This document shows, piece after piece, positions 49,400 to 59,700 of a stretch of DNA of 64,000 bases (its first letter is position 1; each line of letters opens with the position of its first letter). Origin of the DNA: Paralichthys olivaceus (lineage: Eukaryota > Chordata > Actinopteri > Pleuronectiformes > Paralichthyidae); NCBI RefSeq assembly GCF_024713975.1, contig NC_091098.1:13750316-13814315 (forward strand). The letters are read 5' to 3'. The notes under the pieces were generated by a model. It made no database searches and had not been told where the DNA came from. It saw nothing but the letters and a program-made list of their open reading frames with translations. A program made the translations under genes and the position numbers.

Positions 49400-49733
49400 C
49401 ACAGGCCGGTGAAGGTCGGAGGGGTCCGGGCAGATCGTCGAGCATGTGTGTTTGTTGTCGCTTCTGTTACGTAACGAACTGAGAAAGAACAAGGTGTCGT
49501 GCACGTGTCCCTACGTCATAGACAACACCCCCGCCCGGCCCACTGACGTCAGCGCGGGTTCCTCATCAGCTCATCGGGCCGCTACGCCCCGCGCTGACAG
49601 CTCCACCAACCCGGCACAGATAGAGGGATCGACGGGAGCTCATCGGGAAAACCACCTCTGCGACCGCTTCTTTCACCCGGGGACAGTTTAAACCGAAGCA
49701 CGATAAGAGTATGGTGGCTGTTTGAAGAGCACG
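49400..49733 (+). promoter_or_regulatory. Slc25a33 promoter and 5' UTR with CRE and E-box
   Basis: CG-rich sequence directly before the start codon. It contains a perfect palindromic cAMP response element TGACGTCA (49544-49551), an E-box CACGTG (49502-49507) and a CRE half-site in ctacgtcata. No TATA box is evident. Human SLC25A33 responds to insulin/IGF and mTOR signalling, so growth-responsive elements would be fitting, but factor binding is inferred. Confidence 0.5.
49711..49725 (+). CDS. Short upstream ORF (4 codons) before slc25a33
   Basis: ATG GTG GCT GTT TGA ends only 8 bases before the slc25a33 start codon. Its context, agtATGG with A at -3 and G at +4, is as strong as that of the main start. 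If the transcript starts upstream of it, it would be expected to dampen translation, because so short a gap leaves little room for re-initiation. The transcription start is unknown. Confidence 0.45.
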   Translation: MVAV

Positions 49734-52700
49734 ATGGCACAGAAAGACACGCTGCTTCATCTTTTCGCCGGGGGGTGAGTCACATTATTGATACTAATTC
49801 AAACCGGTGTAACGTTATTATTACGTTAGGGGGAAACGAAACGTTGAGATTGAAGCCGGGGCGTAATGTTCGCTGCCTCATCCGTTTGAAACAAAAGAGA
49901 ATTCACGCTTTAAGCTAAAGGTTTCTCAGCCGCCAGCCAGCATGCTAACCGAAACACCGAAAGGCGAGCTAGCTCGTGTTAGCATAGCACAACGGCTGTG
50001 CTCTCTCCAGGTTCACTGTCCTTCACCAGCGGACACATTCACCACGTGAAATCTGATGTGTACATTTAATCCACATATTAGACTAACAACACGGCCAACG
50101 TTAGCGAGGACAGGGGACTTTTCTTTTCATTTCTGTGCGTTACATCCATGCGGAAGTTTGCTAATACCTCGTAGCCACCGTTAGCTACAAGATGTATCCA
50201 GGTTATCGGGTTTGTTTCGTGTCCAAACAACCCGGTGTTTTATTCAACACATTGTGTGAAGACTTGGGCTATAACGTGTAACTCAACACCGTGAGTTAGC
50301 GGTTGGTCAGGTGTCCTCTGGGCCGACCGGTCGCGGTGCAGTCTCGGGAACATTTGGCCTTTAGGTACGTGATGTCTCCGGTGTTACGTGGGACTTTGCC
50401 AACAGGGAGCTCCGTGTTCTGACGCGACAAGCTCGTCGCCACCTGGCCGAAGAATGCGAACTGTTCCCCCCCAGTATATGTTCACGTAGGACCGTGTCAC
50501 GAACATGAAGCTGGATGACATCCAGTGCATGTTGAGGTCACATTAAAGCAACACAGGCTTGTTAAAAATGACGCCATTTTACCCTTGAAATGTTATGACG
50601 TGCATGAAGTTTGGCTCCATATGTAGAATAGGTGAATTGATCTGTACATGTTTTTGTTTAAATGTAACATCAGTTGTGTTATGGCAGTGCCAGCGACTTT
50701 GTTTTTATTGTAGCTGTATCCGGCTGATGGGGTGCAGTGTCTCCAGCATCTGCATGAAGTAAACATTTACCAAAAAAACCAGCTGAGCCTGCATGGCAGC
50801 CTTTGTCCTCTTTCTTCATTATATGTGCAACGACACCAGGGAGGTCCCTTTCGGTCTGTCAGATGAAGTATTATTGAAAAATGAATCCGCAATCATAATT
50901 TCTTCTTTCTATATTTTCTAACAATAACATAGAGGAGAATGATTAGTGAATAGACAATTGGAAGTTTGACTCTGTCCTCCAGACATGAGACAGTACAGAG
51001 GCTTAGTTTAATCTGTTCCAGACTTCTAAGCCTGTCACTGATACGTTTGCATACACGCTTCATAAATGATGTGCTATTGAGACATGTGAAGAACCATATG
51101 AATCAAAAAGTGGTGCGGACATTGAAAAGTGCTGCTCTCTAAAAATAGTCTTTCCCAGTGCAACTGGAACGTCTGAGCCACAAAACACTTAACCAGATGT
51201 GTTGGTAACCCTGTGTTACCACTGCTAAATAAGTCTTGGTTCTGGCTGCTCATATGCGTTAAGAAAAAAAAAAAAAGTCTCCTCAGTCAAGGCTCACATG
51301 GGGTAATAGGATCATTTTGAGCACACTATTATAAACTGGTTAATAATTGTATTATAATGACAAAACACATCTATTGGCCCATAATCCTAATTTTAATGTT
51401 ATCCATTTGCAGGTGTAGTGGTACGGTGGGGGCCATCGTGACCTGTCCCCTGGAGGTGCTTAAGACACGGTTGCAGTCCTCTGGCCTCACCCTCCGGCCC
51501 GTCTTCCAGGTTCATCTAGGCACCATAAGTGGTACGGGGGTTATTCGACCGGGGCCTGTTACACCTGGCCTGCTGCAGGTCCTACGGTAAGATTTCTGTC
51601 TGTGCAAAAATTGCTACAACTTGCTATGTAAGCTGTCCCTTTTGAGGTATTTGTATTTCATTGCATGCAAAGGGACAAAATGTTCCCTCCTCACAGTCTA
51701 TGTACTTTGCTCTTTATCCTTATTATGGAGGAGCAGGCATGCTTGTTGACTATTGTAGTTGCAGTTTGACTTGCTACTGTGTGAAAACCTCAGTGTTTAC
51801 ATGTGTTTGTTGTGTTGACTGAACAACTTTGTCAAAGTTACTGCTTTAAGCCTGTAGAAATGCTTTGGGAGAGCCTTTCATTTGCACTCTACTTTATAGT
51901 CGTGGTTTCATAATCCTCTCCTACATAAAACAGATTCAAGTACACACTGTCTTTTTTGTATTTAGTGTCTTAACCAGCTGTTCAGGGTAACACAAGTCAT
52001 GCTTTCCCAGCAGGCTTTAAGATATGCTTCAAACAAGGTGTTCTTAAAATGCTCTATTGTGAATCTGCTTAGGTTCGGGAAGCCTAGGAGCAGCCTCAGT
52101 AGGACAAATGGAAGGAGGGGAGGTTTTAAGTAGGGGGCTGTGTCAGTGTTATATTACACTTCGGACCATGGCCACATAATTAACCTGCCTGAACTGGTGT
52201 CTGCTTTAGCTGAGGCCATAAAAGCTACTGGTGCCATAAGACAAATTTTTGTCTTTGGAGAACAAATATTTCCTGTCAGTTCAGGTGCTTTTCTAGTATT
52301 TGAACTTGCTTTAACTGATACAGATTCTTGTTTTCAGGGCTTGTAGAGGGTTGTCTTTGCAAGGCTGTGTGTAACATTCATATTGGACCTGAAAATAAGT
52401 GATTATACATCATTTGTTGAAAAGTTGTTGGGAAGTAGAATGTATATTGGACTGCTTTAGGGCATAACAAAACACAGCAGCAACTGCAGTTCTAACCACC
52501 CCTTCATTTGGCCTCAGGCAGACCTGAATGTCATCTGGAGAATGAAGGTTGCTATTTACAAAACAGACACAAAGTCCCTGGGATGTGGCTGACGTGACAA
52601 GCCAAGCGCTGCAGAGGGAACCGGGTTCAGTGTATAAACGTATGCAAAACCAGCTCGGGTGAACAGGACTGGTGTAACTTTTAGACGACTGCATGAGGGA

Positions 52701-55698
52701 GCTATCTTAATCATGCCCTTTAATAGAGCCTGGGATAGTCATACTGACATTTGCTGTAATAAATGAAGAGACCCTTCAATGTGTACTGTGGTGTGTATGG
52801 ATAAAAGTCTGTCAGTTATTTCATTGTATGATGGTTTAGGTCTCTGCTTTTATTTCAGATCAATTCTTGAAAAAGAGGGACCAAGATCACTTTTTCGAGG
52901 TCTGGGACCGAACCTTGTTGGTGTGGCCCCCTCAAGGTACAATGAAACACATTTGAGTTGCTCTAATATATCAGTGTTGTCCATCTCCAGTTCCAGCCAT
53001 AACAGTGTTAATTTTGATGGTCAGAGTTAATGATACCTTCTTGTTATAGTGCAAGTCAATGATAAAACACAAGGAAGTGTTATTCTAAAATAATAAACAA
53101 AGCAGAGGGAGAGTCACAAAGGGAAGCAATGATGATTTCTCAGCAGCCTTGTTTCCGTGTATAAGGACAGCACAGATTGTACTTTACCACAGCTGCTAAC
53201 AAAATAAAACCAAAAAAGGGGGGAAGCTGTGTTTACATTTTACTTTTAAATGGCTGAAAACACAAACTGGCTGTATAAACAGGAAGCTGTTGCCATGGCA
53301 TTGATGTTTGAGTCTCCCCCTAACTTTACAGGAAACTAGTCCACATGAATGAACAACATAGCAGTTTAGTTTTTACACAAACAGACTGGCAATGAGAATA
53401 ACTGGGGATGCTTGATCGTGTTTAAATTTGTGTCGGAAACCTTTGCAAGGAGTTGTATCAATGTTTTTTGCACCTTTCTTAAATTTCAATTTCACCACAA
53501 AAATTCTGAACTTTGCCCTGTTGGCTCATGGTTGATAATGTCCATACAACAGTAATATAACTGTAAAAGAAATTGTCCTAATTCACGTGCCTTAAATGTT
53601 GATCAGACTTTGAAACTTTGTTAAACTGGAAAGGGTCACAGGTTTGGGTCATACATTTCCCCATGGTTAATCAGTAGCCACAGCATGAGCCTTTGCTCTG
53701 TGACTCCACTGTCCCTCTGATCCACTGGCCAGCTCAAACACGCTTACATTCAGAGCAGCTCAGTTAGCATCTGTGGTGCCCAGTGCTTATTCAGCCCATT
53801 CTGGTGCAGTAACAGTTTGTTCCAGAAACCAAGCAGAGGGAACAGGCACTGGGAAACCGACTGCTCTGGATGCACTCAAACACTCTCATCAGCCCAAATT
53901 TAATAATTTGCATATTTGAACAGCCGTCACATATTTATAACATCTAAGCACTGTGTGTAAATCTTTATAGCTACTTCTGTGCAGAGTTCTCATCAGTTTG
54001 TTCTTTATTTCAGAGCCATTTACTTTGCTGCGTACTCAAAATCGAAAGAAAAGTTCAATGGGCTGTTTGTCCCTAATAGTGGAGTGGTGCACATGTCCTC
54101 CGCTGGTGTTGCAGGTGAGAATTGTGCATGTTCCCCTTTGTTATAAAAAATAATGTGGTGCCAACTTAAGTCTTTTTAAGGCCTCTCAAATGAACATTGT
54201 CAAGTTCAGAAAAGGACTACATTTTAATATTCCTTGACTGTATATCTGACTGAGCAGTATATTTTGCAAGTTTTTATTGTGGTCTTATAATTTCCCTCAA
54301 TTGGCTTGACAAAAACATTTTCCCTTCACAACTTTGTTTGTAATTATGCGGACCAGGTGATATTACCCTGTAGTGTAAAACAGTATTTTCTTATCTCCCT
54401 TTTCCTTAGCTTTTGTTACCAACTCTCTGATGAACCCCATCTGGATGGTAAAGACCAGGATGCAGCTGGAGAAAAAGTGTGTGCTCTCTTTATTTCACCT
54501 GCCCTGTGTGTTCTTGAGTTTTTAAATCTTTAGACAGACTGCAGTTTAAAACAATCAGATTTATTTTAAGGGCTTTGCAGGGGGTAAAGGTTATAATGTG
54601 ACCTTTCAGCTTTAACTGAGCCTGCCTTCGTGGCACTGACCTTGGGTTACACTGTGTTTGAGACGGAGCGTGTGACCTGCGCCTTAAATACACAGTGCTG
54701 ACGCACTGTCCTGCGTCCAGGGAAAGAGTCTATATTTACATTGCCGAGTACAGGGCAGTAGTATCATGTGATGTCACACGCACAAGTCTTGTCTTTGAAG
54801 AACACTTGCTCTGTAACACAAAACTATGGCTTTATGAATGAGGGGGAAAGATTCAAGTATTTCAAACAAAATTAAGTTAAATTAGGTTCTAATTCAAACT
54901 ATTAGGGAAACTACTTAGCTCCCTTGCTTTCTTCAAATGGATAAAACATGTTGCAATTTTAATATCTTTTAAAGTAGGAAATGCTTCAAATGCAAACGCT
55001 GTTTTCTTAAAATGTATAATTGGGTTTAGTACTGTTCTGATACCTTGTGCTGGGGATTTATCATATTATGATTTTAGCACTAAAGAGCCTGACCTGTCTG
55101 ATCTTACAGAGCCAGAGGAGAGAAGAAGATGAATGCACTGCAGTGCGCCCGCTACGTTTACAGAACAGAAGGGATCCGTGGATTCTACCGAGGCCTGACT
55201 GCATCTTACGCCGGCATCTCGGAGACTATGATCTGCTTCCTCATCTACGAGACACTGAAGAAACACCTCGCCAAGAGCCAGTTCGCCTCCCCAAATGGCG
55301 AAAAGGAGAAAGGAGCATCAGACTTCCTGGGTTTGATGATGGCAGCTGCTTTTTCAAAGGGTTGTGCGTCCTGCATCGCCTACCCACATGGTAAACACTT
55401 GTATTCATTGTTTTTCCTTTGCAACAATCTAATGTCAGGGTAGAGTATTCATATTTACTTAAATGGCTAATACTATTTTTGTGCTTCTTTCTCCGCAGAG
55501 GTCATACGGACGAGGCTGCGCGAGGAAGGCAGCAAGTACAAGTATTTCTTCCAGACAGGAAGGTTAATAGCAGTGGAGGAAGGTTATGCAGCTTTTTATA
55601 GAGGACTCATTCCACAGCTAATTAGACAAATCCCTAACACAGCCATCGTCCTCTCCTCTTACGAACTCATTGTCCATCTGCTGGGAGACTCCAAGTGA
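49734..55698 (+). CDS. slc25a33: Mitochondrial pyrimidine nucleotide carrier, complete, seven coding exons
   Basis: SLC25A33 (PNC1) exchanges pyrimidine nucleotides across the inner mitochondrial membrane, supporting mtDNA and RNA synthesis. Exons are 49734-49774, 51413-51586, 52859-52936, 54014-54114, 54410-54476, 55110-55390 and 55499-55698. They join in phase to 313 residues; the human protein has 321. All three carrier repeats are present with their Px[DE]xx[KR] signatures: PLEVLK (residues 26-31), PIWMVK (141-146, with W in the acidic position as is usual for this subfamily) and PHEVIR (246-251). Further matches to human include [58 protein letters not shown] and [20 protein letters not shown]. 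The exon 5 donor is gtgtgt rather than the commoner gtaagt. Its neighbour spsb1 is as in human. Confidence 0.96.
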
Positions 55699-56071
55699 AG
55701 ACATGTTTGAAGTTTGGCAGCTTCCTGATAAATGATGGATTCCTCGCAAAACCCAAGTCACACTGAGCAAGAGACTTTTTGAAGATGTAGCACATACTGT
55801 TCATATTCTGATGTGGTGCTACAGAGACTTTTATGGTGGAGCTGAAGCATATTGTACTGTTATCCAAAGAGCTAAACAGATTATTTTATTGAAAGCTTGT
55901 TATTAGGAGTTTATCAAAATAATTCTTGGAAGTCGTGGTACTTACTGAAACTCCAAACCTGTGAAAAAAGGTCATCTACTTAGACGACTAGTGTTAAGTT
56001 AACTAAGTTATTTTATGTTTTGGTATTTTATGACATTGTTTGTTTCCTTTTATCAGTGGTGAATGTCCCAT

Positions 56072-56073
<2 letters not shown>

Positions 56074-56102
<29 letters not shown>
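56074..56102. repeat. (CA)n microsatellite in the slc25a33 3' UTR
   Basis: About fourteen perfect CA units, roughly 380 bases after the stop codon. Confidence 0.95.
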
Positions 56103-56104
<2 letters not shown>

Positions 56105-56378
56105 GTTGACTCATTAAGTTATCAAAGGGAAGTTATTCTGATGAAGTGAAAATAATATTGCTGTTCCTTGCAGTGTAATGACCACAGACCATTTTGAGAT
56201 TTCTGTTTCACAAATGCTGTTCTGGTTTTGAATTACAGAGAAAGTTATCATATTTTTCATTAATATATATATATATATGAACATATATATACAGATTTAT
56301 CTGTATTTTTTTCTTAGAAAAAGATGGTCACCTTTTCCAATATAATGAGAACTTGGATGCTTATTTGACCAGTGGTTC

Positions 56379-56384
56379 AATAAA
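56379..56384 (+). terminator. Candidate slc25a33 polyadenylation signal
   Basis: AATAAA in the context ttcaataaactgcatc, about 680 bases after the stop codon. It is the clearest canonical signal in the 3' flank. Confidence 0.5.
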
Positions 56385-57710
56385 CTGCATCAAGGAAACG
56401 AAATGAGTTGGTGACTGACCCCCAGTTGAGAAATCTGCCTTTAGTTTGTTGTATACACAATAGTAGTGCAGGGTTTTTGCATTTTCACTATGGCTCAATA
56501 ACTGATGAATCAGATTATGCTAGGCAATCGTGTGCTGGTTCTGTTTCGAAAGCCAAATATACAGATTGATTCATTTAGTTAGGACTTTATACCTGTTGAT
56601 AAGTTTAGGATCTGGATAAAAGACACAACTGAAAAAAGTATTCTATAGTCAGAGATTTCTCTAGTGAATTAAATTTTATTCCACTTTTATAACTCTACAT
56701 ACAAGCATAGTGCCTTTATTACAGTAAAGGCTCTTATTTGCTTGTAACTTGTGTTTATACCTTGACTGAACACCCAGAAGCGTTTTCCAAACTTCATACT
56801 GTTATTTGCTGAGAATGTTTTATTGTTCCCACTAATGTCTCAAACTCAGTCGCATGGATCTGAAAACAACTCTTCCACTATCTCTGCATATCATGCTTAT
56901 AAAAATGATTCTCCCCTTTGGACTTTTTCATGTTTTAATGTTTTACAACATGTTCTAATTTTATGCCCTTGATCAGCATGAAAGATAAATGCCAACGTAA
57001 CTTCACTCAAATCCATATAGTACAAATATAAAATGCATATCACATCTTTAAAATCCATGTTATTGTTAATAATGCATACATACAAGAGTTTAATGCTTCA
57101 ATTTATATTTGAAAGAGTCTTCAGGGACAAGTTTCAAGTCTATATAGTAATAATATAATATGAGTCACTTAAAATGTGAACATATTTGGTCATAATAAAG
57201 GAAATGAAATTGACCCTTAGCCAGAGAAGGCCAAGTCATCTATGATTGGAAAACAATAGGAAATGAGAAACATGCCTTGAAGCATAAAAAGTAAGTCTCT
57301 TTATGTGCCAGACAACTAGACTAGTCATACACGCATCAGCAAAAATTACTTCCTCTGGTTGTGGTTTTTGTTGATTCATCAACATTTTTCCTCCAGCCAG
57401 GAAGAACATGCTCGTGACTGAATAGTTGTGAGAAGACTGCAGCTCCCAAGGAGCAAAGTGAAATTGAGACATACTTGCTGTTAGTGTTATATTTCTGAAA
57501 GGTCCCATCTAAAATCAATGGGTGCCTGTTTGTCGTTCTCTCTGTGAAATGTATACACACGGTATCACTGTCTTACACCTGCAGTGGCTGTAATCAGCCC
57601 TGTATGACCACAATTCCATGATGTTTAATGTAATACCAGTTTTACAAGTATAGTCACTGTTGGGAAAATATGAGGTAAAAAACCATACAAAATTTAATTA
57701 TAAACATATA

Positions 57711-58615
57711 CACTCATCGGCCACTGTATAAGGTACACCGGTTCAATTGCATGTTAACACAAATAGCTAATCAGCCAATCACATGGCAACAACTCAATGC
57801 ATTTAGGCATCTAGACGTGGTGAAAACGACTTGCTGAAGTTCAAACCGAGCATCAGAATGGGGAAAAAATGGGATTTAAGTGACTTTGAACGTGGCATTG
57901 TTGTTGGTGCCAGACAGGCTGGTCTCAGTATTTCAAAAACTGCTAAGATACTGGGATTTTCACGCACAACCATCTCTAAGGTTTACAAAGAATGGTCAGA
58001 AAAAGAGAAAATATCCAGTGAGCAGCAGTTGTGTGGACGAAAATGCCTAGTTGATGTCAGAGGTAGGAGGAGAATTGGTGGTTCAAGATGATGGAAAGGC
58101 AACAGTTACTCAAATAACCACTCTTTACAACCAAGGTATGCAGAATACCATCTCTGAACGCACAACACGTCGAATCTTGAAGCATATGGGCTACAGCAGC
58201 AGAAGACCACACCTGTCAGCTAAGAACCATGTCCATCCCTTTATGACCACAGTGTACCCATCTTCTGATGGCTACTTCCAGCAGGATAATGCACCATGTC
58301 ACAAAGCTGACATCATCTCAAACTGGTTTCTTGAACATGACAATGAGTTCACTGTACTCCAGTGGCCTCCACAGTCACCAGATCTCAATCCAATAGAGCA
58401 CCTTTGGAATGTGGTGGAACGGAAGATTTGCATCATGGATGTGCAGGCGACAAATCTGCAGCAACTATGTGATGCTATCATGGCAATACGGACCAAAATC
58501 TCTAAGGAATCTTTCCAACACCTTGTCTAATCTATGCTACGAAGAATTAAGGCAGTTCTGAAGGGGGTCCAACCCGGTACTAGCAAGGTGTACCTAATAA
58601 AGTGGCCGGTGAGTG
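57711..58615 (+). mobile_element. Tc1/mariner element, internally deleted and frameshifted
   Basis: The ends form inverted repeats: left cactcatcggccactgtata then aggtacacc (57711-57739), and right, read inverted, cactcaccggccactttatt then aggtacacc (58587-58615). They match at all but a few positions, with TA-rich flanks suggesting TA target sites. The element holds a decayed transposase, described in the next entry. The whole copy is about 0.9 kb, shorter than complete relatives because the middle is missing. It sits between slc25a33 and the SRCR-Ig gene. Confidence 0.92.
57858..58530 (+). pseudogene. Tc1-type transposase remnant with DD36E-like spacing
   Basis: It opens MGKKWDLSDFERGIVVGARQ with a helix-turn-helix reading ISKTAKILGFSRTTISKVYK, then shifts frame near 58060-58090 and continues DGKATVTQITTLYNQGM. 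At about 58227 LSAKN runs directly into HVHPFMTTVYP, so the segment holding the first catalytic aspartate is deleted. The second aspartate (QQDNAPCH, codon 58285) and the glutamate (SPDLNPIEHLW, codon 58396) remain, with 36 residues between them rather than the 34 of classical Tc1. The copy cannot encode an active enzyme. Confidence 0.9.
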
Positions 58616-58621
58616 TCTGTA

Positions 58622-59130
58622 TATGAAGATAAAGTATATAAGTAAGTAATAACATAATCCATAATTTGCAGAGTAGTAATAATAAGATACGCAGAATATA
58701 AATCTATATTTTCAATTTACTAAATATAATTTACTAGTGAAAAATAAATATGCAATAATGAAATAAAAGTAGTCATTATAAAGACATAAGAACAAATAAA
58801 TTAAAATAACATTGAAGGCTGAACACTTGCATAAAATATACTTGCATATAATGATGGTTCAGTGTTTACAAATAAAGTGAGAGATTAGAAACCTTATTAC
58901 CTGGGTTCACATATTTAATTTGTTTGATATCTCACTGATCAACAGAAAAAACACAAAAATTACAATGATCTGATGATAATGGAGAACTACATTGTTTTTA
59001 AAAGATGGTAAACGTACATCTTGTCCTACTGTCTATTCTGAAATGTTTGATTTGTAACTGATCAACAGAGAACAAATACAAAGTTTACTATAATCTGAGA
59101 AACTTCTTCCACGCTTGTATATGTGAAGGT
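58622..59130. other. AT-rich spacer after the Tc1 element
   Basis: The sequence is dominated by aataa/tataa words; I recognise no gene, repeat family or regulatory motif in it. Confidence 0.5.
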
Positions 59131-59149
59131 GAATGTGACTCTCTGGGGC

Positions 59150-59700
59150 CCAGGCTGTGAGATCAGGCTCCGGATCCCGAGCTCCTGAGCCGCTGAGCAG
59201 AGTCGTGACCCCCAGAGGAGATTACTGGCGTCAGAGCTGCGCTGCGGCGGAGCAGTGACCTCTGTCTGCCGCAGAGAGAACAGCTCACCAGCGGCGTTAA
59301 TTCCCGGACTGTTGACGACGTGATTGCGGCGGCCTTGACGGCAGATAGCTCACCCAGCGTCACCCCGACACGCAGCCTCCCTCCCTGGACATGTCGTTGT
59401 CTTGAGAGCCGCCAGCAGACGCTCTCCACTCCCACACTACACTTATAATAATCACCGTCCTCTCCTCCGCGCTGCTCTTTTACCTACGATGTCTTTAACT
59501 CACTTCCGCTGCTAAGTGCTAGTTGGTCAGAACTTTAGCCGTTCGCTAGCTCTTAGTACTGTTAGCCAATCCGAGTCTCTCCGGCACACCAGCTAGCTAA
59601 TGTCTTGTGCGGTCCTTGTGTTTAAACGGCGGCCAGCACCATTGCCGGGACACCGGGCATTCTCCCCCCCCGGGCGGCTGATGGAAGGGTGAGGGGAACG
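59150..59700 (+). promoter_or_regulatory. CpG-rich promoter and 5' UTR of the SRCR-Ig gene
   Basis: CpG density rises sharply against the AT-rich sequence on the left, with cggcgg, cgcggc and ccccccgggcgg words. It ends directly at the signal-peptide exon (ATG 59701, context aacgATG with A at -3). A minus-strand open frame at 59163-59435 is probably a by-product of base composition, although CpG promoters are often divergent. Confidence 0.5.

Larger units (their letters stand above)
55699..57710. other. Slc25a33 3' UTR and AT-rich spacer to the Tc1 element
   Basis: The 3' UTR probably runs to about 56400, using the AATAAA at 56379-56384. A (CA)n tract lies at 56074-56102 and short (TA)n tracts at about 56262-56290. 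From 56400 to 57710 the sequence is AT-rich and I recognise nothing else in it. Confidence 0.5.

Noticed and set aside
59163-59435. 90-codon minus-strand frame in the CpG-rich region before the SRCR-Ig gene.
   Set aside because: High GC content lowers stop frequency; there is no homology and no splice context, so it is treated as promoter and 5' UTR sequence.
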